Positions 27,557-37,808 are shown, counted from the first letter of the stretch. The stretch: DNA of 64,000 nt from Acinetobacter sp. ANC 4805 (GCF_022549495.1 NZ_JAKZGD010000003.1:310001-374000); one strand, 5' to 3'. The notes: generated by a model from the sequence alone, not told the origin. Program-made: numbers and translations.

Positions 27557-30244
27557 ATGAATATAATGAATACATTAAAAAATATCCGCATCAAAATCAT
27601 TACTTTGGTGGTTTTCGCTATTACCTTACTTGTAGCGTATCAATCAAGTTTTGCTGCTGTTCCGACACGCCAAATTATTAGTAATATGGCGATTGGTGAA
27701 TATACGGAAGAAGGATCGACTGTTGTACAAGTGAGTCGTTCGAATTTGGTTCAAACGACGATTTTGCCAGTTTACTCAGTAAATTTAACCGCAAATAGCA
27801 CAAAAAATGTTGTTGCAGGGCAAACGGTCTATTTTAATCATACTTTAAATAATACAGGTAATGAGGTAGATCAATACACCTTTGCGGTGACAAATAATAC
27901 GGGGGATAGTTATGATTTTACTAATCTATCCGTATTTTTAGATAAGGATAATGATGGAGTGCCGGATGGTGCTGCAATTACGTCTTATTCTTTAAGTGCA
28001 GGTGAGTCGGTTGGTCTCATTGTAGCCGCGAATGTACCGAGTGGTGCAACAGTTAGTCAAAGTGGACTGTTAACACTCAATGTTACTTCTTTAAATAATG
28101 CCTCTGGTACAAAAACCAATGTAGATACGGCAACTGTAAGTAATCAATCGGTTGTTATTGTTCGTAAAAAGTTCTCTCAAACAACTGTTGCGAATGGAGA
28201 TGTTGTAACAGTTCGTTTGGATTATCAAAATCTTGGAAGTATTGCTACGGGTTCAGTAACCTTAACCGATATTCTTGATCCAAGTTTGGTATATCAACTG
28301 AATAGTGGAGAAAACTGGAATGGCACAACTGTTAATCCAAGTACAGGTAGTAATGATCCAGTTGGAATTAACTATAGTGTTACATCAAATACGCTAACAG
28401 CTGTATTAAGTTCTATTGCAGCAAATAGTGTTGGTTATATCGAGTTTAAAGTTGGAGTTAACAGAACACTGGCTGGGAAAATTAATAATACTGTTAATTT
28501 TCAATATGACCATGACAATAATACAGCAACTGCAACAATTGCTGATGTGAGTAATATTGCTGTACTTAACCTAGCTCCAATTTATGCTGTTAAAATTAAT
28601 GGTAGTGTGAGTGATGTAAATAATAGCAGCAATATTATTGCGACCCCTGTTTTACAAGGTGGGGAGTTGGTTTTTAATAACTATGTTTGGAATACAGGTA
28701 ATAGTACAGATCTTTTTAATCTGACATTGACGGGTAGTACTTTTCCTGCGGGTAGTCAAATTGAGTTCTATCGTGCAGATGGTGTAACACCATTATTAGA
28801 TAGTAATGCTGATGGGATTCCAGATACTGGCTTAATCACATCTGGTACAAATTTACCAATTATTGTTAAAGTCCGCTTACCGAGTAGTTATGCGGTTACA
28901 ACAGATACTACATTTGAAGTTTCTCCTCAAGCGCAGTCATTAGGCGATATTACCAAAACAAGTTTGATCAAAGATCAAGGTAATTTACTTGCAACAACAG
29001 CAGCTCGATTGGTTGATTTAACCAATAGCCCTGAAAATAATGGTTTGGGTAATGGAAATATAGACAATGCAGGGAATGCATGGAAAACGGTAACGACATC
29101 AACCAGTAATAATCCAACAGCAGGTGGGCAGGCAATTTTCCCATTGAAAGTAAGTCATACGGGCATTGGGGCTGAATATGTATTGAATGCAAATGCAAGT
29201 AGTGACTTTACAAGTTTAACTTTACCTGCTGGTGTGAATCGCGTTCGTTTCTATGTGTCTGCAAATGGTTCAAACTGTAGTGTTTTGGGTGCTGAGATTG
29301 GTAAAACACTTTATCTAAATAATGGTGAAAATCAGTTGGTTTGTGCTGTTGTCGAGGTTGATAAACTTACTACGAGTGTAACGACACCCATTTATTTCCG
29401 TGCTATTTCGACAAGTTTTGTGAGTGGTAATAATAGTAGTAACCCAGGCCAAGACACGATTAAAAATGCGATTACGATTCAAAGTGTGAATGCTGTGCCA
29501 GATGTAGAATTTATGCCTAATTCACGTGGACAAGTATCACCATTAGGCACTGTAATTTATAGCCATATTTTAACTAACAACACCAATACAGATCTTGCTG
29601 GAAATTATAGTTTCCTTGTGAGCGATGATCAGGATGCATTTAATAGTACGCTTTTCTATGACGTAAATGGAAATGGTGTATTTGACGCGGGTGATTTGGT
29701 GATGAGAAGTTTAGCTGACTTACCAAGTGGAAAACTTGCCGCACATGAACAGGTAAAATTGCTACTAGAAGTTAAAAACATGGTGGCAAATAATATTGCC
29801 CAAGCAAATAATACCGTTGTAAACCTCACGGATTCAGGTAATGGTCAAGTTCTAGTATCAATTACAGATGTAACCGTTGTAAATCAAACACAATTAAAAC
29901 TGAGTAAATTGCAAGCACGTGATTTTGATTGCAATGGTACAGCGGATGAGTCATACACTACAAATAATTTAAATATTGGTAAGCAAGCAAATGGGCAGGG
30001 ACAATGCGTGCTATACAAAGTGATTTTGACAAATACAAGTGCGACAAGCCTGAATACGACATTTACCTTTAGAGATATGACACCTGTTTACACTGTTTTG
30101 TCTCAATCACCTGTTTGTACTGCTTGTAGTGCTATGACAGCTCCGACTGTGGGTAATTCAGGTTTAGTTTCAGGAACATTAAATAGTGTGGCGGCGAATC
30201 AAAGTTACGAATTTAATTTTGGGGTGCGCTATGTTGGACAATAA
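27557..30244 (+). CDS. exported DUF11-type repeat protein, paralogue 2
   Basis: 895 residues, same plan as the preceding protein. A signal peptide (MNIMNTLKNIRIKIITLVVF... SFA-A) is followed by the shared N-terminal module (ISNMAIGEYTEEGSTV...SNLVQTTI...HTLNNTGNEVDQY). Asp-rich loops are at about 129 (DKDNDGVPD), 415 (DSNADGIPDTG) and 702 (DVNGNGVFDAGD), matching the positions in the other two paralogues. The C-terminal domain holds cysteines (CNGTADE, CVLYK, CTACS) and ends on the strand FNFGVRYVGQ. ATG at 27557 or 27566 is possible. Probably co-transcribed with paralogue 1. No catalytic motif is visible. Confidence 0.85.
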   Translation: MNIMNTLKNIRIKIITLVVFAITLLVAYQSSFAAVPTRQIISNMAIGEYTEEGSTVVQVSRSNLVQTTILPVYSVNLTANSTKNVVAGQTVYFNHTLNNTGNEVDQYTFAVTNNTGDSYDFTNLSVFLDKDNDGVPDGAAITSYSLSAGESVGLIVAANVPSGATVSQSGLLTLNVTSLNNASGTKTNVDTATVSNQSVVIVRKKFSQTTVANGDVVTVRLDYQNLGSIATGSVTLTDILDPSLVYQLNSGENWNGTTVNPSTGSNDPVGINYSVTSNTLTAVLSSIAANSVGYIEFKVGVNRTLAGKINNTVNFQYDHDNNTATATIADVSNIAVLNLAPIYAVKINGSVSDVNNSSNIIATPVLQGGELVFNNYVWNTGNSTDLFNLTLTGSTFPAGSQIEFYRADGVTPLLDSNADGIPDTGLITSGTNLPIIVKVRLPSSYAVTTDTTFEVSPQAQSLGDITKTSLIKDQGNLLATTAARLVDLTNSPENNGLGNGNIDNAGNAWKTVTTSTSNNPTAGGQAIFPLKVSHTGIGAEYVLNANASSDFTSLTLPAGVNRVRFYVSANGSNCSVLGAEIGKTLYLNNGENQLVCAVVEVDKLTTSVTTPIYFRAISTSFVSGNNSSNPGQDTIKNAITIQSVNAVPDVEFMPNSRGQVSPLGTVIYSHILTNNTNTDLAGNYSFLVSDDQDAFNSTLFYDVNGNGVFDAGDLVMRSLADLPSGKLAAHEQVKLLLEVKNMVANNIAQANNTVVNLTDSGNGQVLVSITDVTVVNQTQLKLSKLQARDFDCNGTADESYTTNNLNIGKQANGQGQCVLYKVILTNTSATSLNTTFTFRDMTPVYTVLSQSPVCTACSAMTAPTVGNSGLVSGTLNSVAANQSYEFNFGVRYVGQ

Positions 30245-30296
30245 ACCAAGAGTACAAAAACAAGCCGTGTTGAACATTCATCGAGCAACGATAATC

Positions 30297-33200
30297 ATGA
30301 ATAAAATTTTTTCTTGGATATTGATGTTATTTAGCTATTTGATATTCACGAATAGTAGTTTTGCAGCACCTCCAACGATTGAGATTTTTTCTGGTTCTGG
30401 TACAGGGCAACAAGGTCCAAGAGCAAATACGACAGCACATACCTTTTTACTTAATAGGAATAACCCCTCAGATAACGTAAGTGAAGCTTATGCACCAACG
30501 ACGACGGTCAGCTATACGATTACGAATTCTGTGTACAACCGTACGCCTTATGCACCAGCTAATAACTCATTCACTAGACCAGATATATTTATGGGGGGGG
30601 ATACTGATGGAAATGCGGTAGTACAGCCTGTTAATATTTTACAACCTATGAATGGTTATGGTAGTCCTGCTGATAATATGTTTGCAGCCTCACTACAAAA
30701 TGCACCGACAGGATGTACTAATGGTACAGCTTGTTTGAGTACGAATGGTGGTATTACTGTTGCCACAAACCATGGTGTAGCTATGGAGATGACTACTCGA
30801 GGGCTAAATGCGACAAATGCGGCAACGAATACTAGAATAAGAATGGGGACGATAGTAATTAACTTTAACCGTGCAGTTACTAACCCTATATTACAAGCGA
30901 GTGCTTTAGGTGCGGAAACAACGACTGGTTTAGGTTTTAGTGCTGAATTTACGCTAACGAGTAGTAATACTCCAGTTACAATGAGTCGTCTCGCAGGGAG
31001 TCGAGAGTTAACTGTAAGTGGGAATAATATTGTTAATAACGCATCTACAATTAGAGCAACGAGTGGGAGTGGTGGTGCTAGTGGAAGTGTTTATGTTAAG
31101 GGTAAGGGGATTACGCAGTTAACATTTGACATCTATGTGCGTGGGGATGGTCGGGCTTCATCTTGGGGGGCAACAGGAGCTGATGCTTTCTTCTTTGGTG
31201 TATCAAGCATGGACGCTGATAGTGATATTTCAATTGTTAAAAGTCAGCGTGTTGGGACATCAGGAACCTTTGTACAAACCCAATTAAATAATGTTCCTGT
31301 TAACTCAATTATGCAGTATCAATTATTGATTACTAATTCTCAGTCTGCTGGTGCAACCATTGGCGGTTCTGCTTATTTAGCGCCATTTTCTGATGTCATT
31401 CCCTTGAGTTTAAAGGGCGTCGCTATTGTTGGAACACCAAGTACAACGGTTGCAGGTACGACATGTTCACCAGTCTTATCAGGGAATGATACTAGTGGTT
31501 ATACATTAAGCGGAACATTTAGTGGTGCTAGTACAGCGACATGTACAATTACACTTCAAGGATCAGCTAGAACTGCTGGAACGATTACCAATACAGCAAC
31601 CATTGAGTCAACATCAACTGATGCAGCAACTACAAATAATAGTAGTTCCGTAAATGCAATTATTGTTGATCCAACGCCTATAACCGCTAATACCACCATT
31701 CTAGAGGCGCGTTTTAGTGTTACGCCTAATTTACCTACAATTGTTCGAGAACGTACTGGAACTCAGACGATTGATATTAGAAATGAAGGTCCTAATAATG
31801 CAACAAATGCAATAGCTACTTATATTGCGGCACCACAAACAGGTGTTAGTGTAAGTTCTGTAAGTGTTGTTGGTGGAGGAGTGTGTTCATTGAGTGGTAA
31901 TAATTGGACATGTCCTTTAGGAAGTGTTGCAAATGGGACCACAAAGCAATTATCTGTTAATTATAGTACAACTACAGCATCGTCTTTAGGAACAGCACAG
32001 CAAGCAACTGTCAAGGTTTCAAGTGATGAGTTTAACCCCGGTAGTGGTGTCGGTGAAACACTCTATAAGGTTTGGGGAACGAATGCGCAAAATGAATATC
32101 GAGCGAATGGTGCATTCTGGGTGGGTTATGAGGGTACAGGTGGTACTGTAAAAGTTGGGACGTATGCTGATGAAAATACGTCAATTTTAGCTCCATGGCC
32201 AACTAATCAAGCAAGCCCTACTGGTGGATATTTAGTTTCAGGTAATAATGCTACGAATGATTCTACTTATGCGGCATCAAGTACGAATGCTTCAGCAATG
32301 ATTCAGCGAATTATTTCTACGATGGCCTCAGATGCAAATGCTACTGTACAGCTTAGTTTAATTAGTCCGCCAAATATTGGTGATAACCGCAGAGCGTGGG
32401 AATTTACGACTGGAGTATATATTCCAACATCTCAAGCAGTTACCTTTTGTGTAGGCAATACAGGTCTTGGTGTGGATGATGGTGCCTATATCATGGTTGA
32501 TGGTACAGCTGTGACAAGTGTAAATGGCTATGTAAGCGGTGGTGTGACAGCAACAACTTCTGCTGCGCTAAGTGCAGGTTATCATCGTATTACGTATCGT
32601 ATTGTTAACCGTAATACTTATGGTGCTACGAGTGAGCGATCACCAGGTGGTTATGGGGCAATCGGCTTATCGCTTAGTGGTGGGTGTTCAACTGCGAATT
32701 ATGATAATGCGACAAATAGTGGTGTTCCAGTAAGTATTAATATTATTGATGGCGCAAAAATCAAGATTGCTAAAAACTCTGTTAATGGGACGGGAACATT
32801 TAACTATATTAACCTTTTAAATTTAGTAAATAATACAACTGCTGTAACTACGGACTCTGTAACAACAGTAACAGCCGGAACAACTGCGATCTCAACGCAA
32901 CAGTTGTGGGCTCAAACACTAAATACAGATGTTTCAATTACTGAGAGTGCTTTAGCTGGATATGTTTTGTCGGGTGTGAGTTGTACAGATGCGAATAGTG
33001 CCTCAACAGGTAATACGGGTACTTTTTGGACTATCGTAAATAATGTCCTGACAATACCAGCTGCACGCATTAAAGAAGGTGCAAATATTACGTGTACCTT
33101 TACCAATACCAAGCTTATTTATGTGGATATTACAGGGCGAGTATTTGTTGATAATAGTGGAACAACACTTGATGTAAGTAAGGCATATAACGCTATTCAA

Positions 33201-34232
33201 GATACTGGTGAAGTTGGAATTGCGAATAGTACAATTCGTTTAAATAATTGTAGTACAACACAATTGGCTTCAACTGTAACAAGTGCAAATGGTGATTATG
33301 CTTTCTCAATTGAACAAAGTTTATTGCCATCATCATTCTGTATTGTTCAACAGAATTTACCTGAGTATATTTCAGTAAGTGGTACCAATGGATATACTCG
33401 ATCAACAGATACGATTGCTTTAACAAAAACAAGTGCAACGAGTTATACAGCAAATAATTTTGGTGATGTCATTGTTAATATTGTGTTAAGGGAAGATGGG
33501 CAACACACAGTAACTGCTGGTGATGTTACGGATTATCCTCATCGTTTAACAACACAAATACCAGTTCAATTAACTCAGTTGTTACAAACGCAAGTCCAAC
33601 AGCCGAATTCTAGTGCTGATCAACCATGGCAAGCTGTAATTTATAGGGATACGAATTGTAACGATCAAGTAGATATGGGTGAAACAGTATTTAATCCAAC
33701 TGCATCTAGTCCTACTTTATTACAGCCAAATATAGATATTTGCTTGGTTCAGCGTGTACATGTACCAACGAATGTGGTCGCAGGTTCACAACATGTAGGA
33801 ACATTGCAAGCAACATATGAGTTTGCGTTGACTAACCCTGCACAGACACTTACAGGTCAAACCGTTAAACGTCAGGATATGACACTTATTGGCAGTGCTG
33901 GACTAATATTGACAAAGAAAGTCCGTGCTGTTGCAAGTTGTCCATCAACAGGGTCTGATACAAATACGTTTGTTACGACAAATCAAGCAAATAAACAGGA
34001 TAATTTGGAGTATGAGATCACATATAAAAATAATAGTGTCAAAAAACTACAAAACGTAAAGGTTAAAGATAGTTTACCAATTGGTACTAACTTTGGCAGT
34101 ATGAGTTGTAATTCTACACCAAGTGGAAATACTTGTAATACAAGCCATTCTGGTGATTATTTAGAATGGACATTAACAGGGTTGTTAAATTCTGCTGCAA
34201 CAGGGTCTTTGCGATTCTGTGTGGTTCAGTAA
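30297..34232 (+). CDS. large exported multi-domain surface protein (DUF11, PA14-like, SpaA/SdrB-like)
   Basis: 1311 residues from ATG 30297; an earlier in-frame ATG at 30231 overlaps the previous stop and could be used by coupling. The signal peptide ends near SFA-A. Domains by eye are: a unique N-terminal beta region with a G/N/T-rich run; DUF11-type domains at about 315-625; a PA14-like segment (YIPTSQAVTFCVGNTGLGVDDGAY) around 700-810; a SpaA/prealbumin-like domain (KIKIAKNSVNGTGTFNY) around 820-940; an SdrD-B-like domain (DITGRVFVDNSG...) around 942-1060; and a last DUF11-type domain ending LRFCVVQ. It lacks the N-terminal module of its neighbours, so it may be an adhesive tip rather than a shaft subunit. 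Confidence 0.8.
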   Translation: MNKIFSWILMLFSYLIFTNSSFAAPPTIEIFSGSGTGQQGPRANTTAHTFLLNRNNPSDNVSEAYAPTTTVSYTITNSVYNRTPYAPANNSFTRPDIFMGGDTDGNAVVQPVNILQPMNGYGSPADNMFAASLQNAPTGCTNGTACLSTNGGITVATNHGVAMEMTTRGLNATNAATNTRIRMGTIVINFNRAVTNPILQASALGAETTTGLGFSAEFTLTSSNTPVTMSRLAGSRELTVSGNNIVNNASTIRATSGSGGASGSVYVKGKGITQLTFDIYVRGDGRASSWGATGADAFFFGVSSMDADSDISIVKSQRVGTSGTFVQTQLNNVPVNSIMQYQLLITNSQSAGATIGGSAYLAPFSDVIPLSLKGVAIVGTPSTTVAGTTCSPVLSGNDTSGYTLSGTFSGASTATCTITLQGSARTAGTITNTATIESTSTDAATTNNSSSVNAIIVDPTPITANTTILEARFSVTPNLPTIVRERTGTQTIDIRNEGPNNATNAIATYIAAPQTGVSVSSVSVVGGGVCSLSGNNWTCPLGSVANGTTKQLSVNYSTTTASSLGTAQQATVKVSSDEFNPGSGVGETLYKVWGTNAQNEYRANGAFWVGYEGTGGTVKVGTYADENTSILAPWPTNQASPTGGYLVSGNNATNDSTYAASSTNASAMIQRIISTMASDANATVQLSLISPPNIGDNRRAWEFTTGVYIPTSQAVTFCVGNTGLGVDDGAYIMVDGTAVTSVNGYVSGGVTATTSAALSAGYHRITYRIVNRNTYGATSERSPGGYGAIGLSLSGGCSTANYDNATNSGVPVSINIIDGAKIKIAKNSVNGTGTFNYINLLNLVNNTTAVTTDSVTTVTAGTTAISTQQLWAQTLNTDVSITESALAGYVLSGVSCTDANSASTGNTGTFWTIVNNVLTIPAARIKEGANITCTFTNTKLIYVDITGRVFVDNSGTTLDVSKAYNAIQDTGEVGIANSTIRLNNCSTTQLASTVTSANGDYAFSIEQSLLPSSFCIVQQNLPEYISVSGTNGYTRSTDTIALTKTSATSYTANNFGDVIVNIVLREDGQHTVTAGDVTDYPHRLTTQIPVQLTQLLQTQVQQPNSSADQPWQAVIYRDTNCNDQVDMGETVFNPTASSPTLLQPNIDICLVQRVHVPTNVVAGSQHVGTLQATYEFALTNPAQTLTGQTVKRQDMTLIGSAGLILTKKVRAVASCPSTGSDTNTFVTTNQANKQDNLEYEITYKNNSVKKLQNVKVKDSLPIGTNFGSMSCNSTPSGNTCNTSHSGDYLEWTLTGLLNSAATGSLRFCVVQ

Positions 34233-34462
34233 TTAAGACATTTAAAGGAATGTAAAAATAATTGTAATTAGAAATACCTGAAATAAGAAAATGGTATAGA
34301 TGTTGCATTATTTTAACTGGTAGATGTTTTTTTACAATAAAGTGATTTTTTTCAACAAAAATACATAAAAATACTGTATTTTTGTGACAGTAGGAATTCC
34401 TTGAATAAAGTTTATGGATAACGATTCAAAGAATTTAAAATATTGAATTTGGGAACATAAAG

Positions 34463-34957
34463 ATGCATTTAAAAGACAAGTGGAAAATAGGTTTACTTGG
34501 TGCAGCTACTTTAATTTTAGCAGTCAATGTTTCTGCTGAAACTAAAGCTGCAAAAGATCCTGTTTCTGTAGAATTAAAAACGTATCTCATCAGTGTAAAT
34601 CCTGATGGGAAACCTTCTGCTAAGTTAGTCACTAAAGTAAAGCCAAATGATATAATTGAGTATCGTGCAACGTACACAAATAATACATCAGGCAAGATCA
34701 AGAATTTAGCTGCGACTTTACCAATACCAGCAGAAACCCAGTTTTTGGCTAAGTCTCAGCCAGAAAACGCGCAAGCAAGTACAGACGGTACAAATTTCGC
34801 CCCGATGCCTTTAAAACGCAAAGAGGGTAATCAAATGGTTAATGTTCCACTTAAAGACTATCGTGCATTGCGTTGGACAATTGCAGAACTTCCAGCAGGA
34901 AAATCTGTAATCGTTTCAGCACAAACACGAGTCAGTAGTGACAAAACCAAAAATTAA
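34463..34957 (+). CDS. small exported single-domain DUF11-type protein
   Basis: 164 residues. A signal peptide (MHLKDKWKIGLLGAATLILA, cut near VSA-E) is followed by one Ig-like domain (VKPNDIIEYRATYTNNTSGKIKNLAATLPIPAETQFL) of the type repeated in the larger neighbours, and a short charged tail. It follows a 230-base gap that may contain a second promoter, and precedes paralogue 3 by 38 bases. It could be a periplasmic chaperone-like partner or a minor subunit; the sequence does not decide. Confidence 0.8.
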   Translation: MHLKDKWKIGLLGAATLILAVNVSAETKAAKDPVSVELKTYLISVNPDGKPSAKLVTKVKPNDIIEYRATYTNNTSGKIKNLAATLPIPAETQFLAKSQPENAQASTDGTNFAPMPLKRKEGNQMVNVPLKDYRALRWTIAELPAGKSVIVSAQTRVSSDKTKN

Positions 34958-34995
34958 GCAACGGACATTGAATATTCAACAGGGGTAAGTTCCGA

Positions 34996-37677
34996 ATGTC
35001 AAATCAAACTCAACGTTTAAGACTCACGCAATTAGCAGCATCTATTGCATTTGTCGCAGGTGGTGCCGCTTTCGTTCCTTCAGCGCACGCAGCAGCTCCT
35101 AGTGCAGGCACTAACATTAGTAACATTGCATCTGCAAGCTATACAGACAGCAATGGTTCTAGTAAAACCGTTACATCAAATGTAGTAACAACTACAGTTT
35201 TACAAGTGGCTAGTTTTACTTTGATTGCAGATCAAACTAAAACTGCTAACGCAAATGGTCAGGTTTCGTTGTCTCACACATTAACAAATACGGGTAATGG
35301 TAGTGATACCTTTAACGTAGGTGTTGTGAATAACGATACACGTGACAGCACGTCAGATCAGTATGATTTTAGTGGTCTGAATGTTTATCTTGATGCAAAT
35401 AAAGATGGTGTTCCAGATAGCCAAACACCTATTACAAGCATAACGCTAGCGGCAGGTGAATCTGTTAACTTAATCGTACAAGCGACAACAGCAAGTAGTG
35501 GTGTTACTGCTGGCGATCTTGGTAAGTTAACTGTTTCAGCGATTAGTGGTTTTGATACAAATGTAACTGCTAAAAACGTTGATACTGTTACAATTACCAA
35601 TGGTGCTGTGATTAGTTTGGTTAAGTCTGCAAGTGTAAATAATGTAGATGCAACCTTAGCGAGTCCAACTGCACGTGAAGTTGAATATAGCTTAGTTTAT
35701 CAAAATACAGGTAATACGACGGCAACTAACGTAACGATTACAGATATACTTCCAGCTGGACTAACTTACGTTCCTGGTTCTGCAACAGTAAATGGCTCTG
35801 CATTAAATGATGGCACAGCTGATTCTGATGGATACGATTTTACAACAGGCACTGTTAAATTAGTTGTTCCTACTGTAGTTGCAAACAGCAGTGGTGTATT
35901 GAAGTTCAAGGTTCAAGTAGATCAAAATACGCCTGCAGGCACAATTACGAATATTGCAGAAGTAGATCCAGATGGTCCAGGTACTGAAGGTAAAACGCCA
36001 TCTAACCAAAATGATATTACAGTTGTAGGTGTTAAAAAGGGTACGATCAACGATAGTACTACAGATGCCTTTGCTGATGGACAATCTACAGCAACGCCAA
36101 CGCCTGATGTAATTACTAAAGCAACAACTCAAGGTACGCCAGTTGTCTTTGGTGTTACTGGGGAACCAATCGTTATCCATAATACGGGTAATGTAACTGA
36201 AGCGTTTAATATTTCAGTTAATAAACTAGGTTTACCATCTGGTAGTATTGTTGAATTATTCAAAGCTGATGGTGTAACGCCATTAACTGATACAAATGGT
36301 GACGGTGTTGCGGATACTGGACCAGTTGCAAGTGGTGCAACATATCAAGTTGTTACGAAGGTAACTTTACCTTCAGCTTATTCTACAGCAACAGCAATTA
36401 ACACAATTTTAACTGCTACTCCAGTAACTAACCCAACTGCAACGCCAGATACGATTACTTTAACGATTAGTGAAGTAACAGCATCAACAGTTGATTTACA
36501 TAATGGTGATGCAACGGATAGCACGGGTGCGGTTGCTGGCGCGTCTGGTGAAGATACAGGTCAATATATTGATACGAAGTCAACTAAGCCTGGTCAAGCT
36601 GCAAATTTCCCATTAACTGTTGAAAACAATGGTGCGACAGGAGATAACTATAATTTATCTACATCAGTTGCATTGCCTACAGGTTGGACAGTTCAGTACT
36701 TCTTAGCGGATGTTGCTGGTAATCCAACAGGTGCTCCAATCACCAATACCGGTAATATTCCAAGTGGTGGTAGCGTTAAACTTGTTGCAGTTGTAACACC
36801 TCCTGCAAATGCTCCTGCTGGTGATCAAGAAGTTATCTTCCAAGTTGCATCTCCTGCAACTGGCTTAACAGATGTAATGTCTGATCGTGTCACTGTACAA
36901 ACAAATCGTGTACTTAGCTTGCAAAATGACCGTACTGGTCAAGTTGCACCTGGCGGTACTGTTGTTTACAAGCACACTTTAACAAACAACGGTAATATTG
37001 TTGAAGGTGCTACAGCTGGTAGCTTGCCATTTACACTTACAAATGACCAAACTGCAAATGGTTGGGTAACAAGTTTATTTGTTGATTTGAACAACGATGG
37101 TATTGCTGATGCAAATGAGTTAGTTAGCGGTCTCGATTTAGCTGCGGTAACTGGAAGTATTGCTCGAGGTGCTTCGGTTAACTTACTCATCAAAGTTCAA
37201 GCACCAACAAATGCAACTGCAGGAACACCAAGTGCAGTTGTATTAACAATTCAACCTACAGTTGCTGGTGGTCAAGCAGTTGCTAGTTTAGTGAACACCG
37301 ACTTAACGACTGTTACTAATGGTCAAGTACGTTTAGTGAAAGAGCAATCTCTAGCAAACTGTGCTACTGGTGCTGCTACTGGTGCTTATAGTCAAAATAC
37401 TATATCTGCTAAACCAGGCGAGTGTGTGAAGTATAAGATTACTGCAACAAATGAAGGTAATGCAGATGTGACTAATGTTGTTATTAGTGATGCTACACCT
37501 GCCTATACAACATTGAAAGTAATCGCAAGCGCATCTCCAGTTGCAACAAATGCAACATTAAGTACTTCAACTGCTGCATTAACTGATGGTTCTACGGGCA
37601 CAGTTTCTGCGGAAAAAACACCTTTAGTACCAAGCACAAGTGCGGTATTAGAGTTTGTAATCCAAGTTAATAATTAA
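34996..37677 (+). CDS. exported DUF11-type repeat protein, paralogue 3
   Basis: 893 residues. The signal peptide ends at SAHA-A (about residue 32). The shared N-terminal module is clear (AGTNISNIASASYTDSNGSS... SNVVTTTV... HTLTNTGNGSDTF). Asp-rich loops occur near 133 (DANKDGVPD), 432 (DTNGDGVADTG) and 697 (DLNNDGIADANE). The C-terminal domain (AKPGECVKYKITATNEGNAD) ends on the strand LEFVIQVNN. It is very rich in Thr, Ala, Val and Asn with few aromatics, typical of secreted structural proteins. A hairpin separates it from the barrel gene 131 bases downstream. Confidence 0.85.
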   Translation: MSNQTQRLRLTQLAASIAFVAGGAAFVPSAHAAAPSAGTNISNIASASYTDSNGSSKTVTSNVVTTTVLQVASFTLIADQTKTANANGQVSLSHTLTNTGNGSDTFNVGVVNNDTRDSTSDQYDFSGLNVYLDANKDGVPDSQTPITSITLAAGESVNLIVQATTASSGVTAGDLGKLTVSAISGFDTNVTAKNVDTVTITNGAVISLVKSASVNNVDATLASPTAREVEYSLVYQNTGNTTATNVTITDILPAGLTYVPGSATVNGSALNDGTADSDGYDFTTGTVKLVVPTVVANSSGVLKFKVQVDQNTPAGTITNIAEVDPDGPGTEGKTPSNQNDITVVGVKKGTINDSTTDAFADGQSTATPTPDVITKATTQGTPVVFGVTGEPIVIHNTGNVTEAFNISVNKLGLPSGSIVELFKADGVTPLTDTNGDGVADTGPVASGATYQVVTKVTLPSAYSTATAINTILTATPVTNPTATPDTITLTISEVTASTVDLHNGDATDSTGAVAGASGEDTGQYIDTKSTKPGQAANFPLTVENNGATGDNYNLSTSVALPTGWTVQYFLADVAGNPTGAPITNTGNIPSGGSVKLVAVVTPPANAPAGDQEVIFQVASPATGLTDVMSDRVTVQTNRVLSLQNDRTGQVAPGGTVVYKHTLTNNGNIVEGATAGSLPFTLTNDQTANGWVTSLFVDLNNDGIADANELVSGLDLAAVTGSIARGASVNLLIKVQAPTNATAGTPSAVVLTIQPTVAGGQAVASLVNTDLTTVTNGQVRLVKEQSLANCATGAATGAYSQNTISAKPGECVKYKITATNEGNADVTNVVISDATPAYTTLKVIASASPVATNATLSTSTAALTDGSTGTVSAEKTPLVPSTSAVLEFVIQVNN

Positions 37678-37721
37678 TATTCATTCAATAATCTTTATTT
37701 ATTGATAATGAATTGATTAAA

Positions 37722-37756
37722 TATGTGAGCATTTGCCTAGTGTAGGTGCTCACATA
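37722..37756 (+). promoter_or_regulatory. hairpin between paralogue 3 and the barrel gene
   Basis: TATGTGAGCA and TGCTCACATA pair perfectly over 10 bp, with an inner CCT/AGG stem around AGTGT and a small bulge. No strong U-tract follows (CAATAATTTT), so it may act as a partial terminator or as a 3' stabiliser of the upstream message, setting the ratio of the repeat protein to the barrel protein. Confidence 0.5.
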
Positions 37757-37808
37757 CAATAATTTTAAAAAAATTTATTTAGACTATTTAGTTGAAAGGT
37801 AGAGCACT

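Noticed and set aside
30297..34232. Sortase-anchored Gram-positive type surface protein because of SpaA/SdrB-like domains
   Set aside because: No LPxTG motif, membrane anchor or positively charged tail at the C-terminus, and the host is Gram-negative.
24878..37677. Surface paralogues as type V autotransporters
   Set aside because: The ~890-residue proteins have no C-terminal beta-barrel translocator; only the 2029-residue protein carries barrel-like strands.
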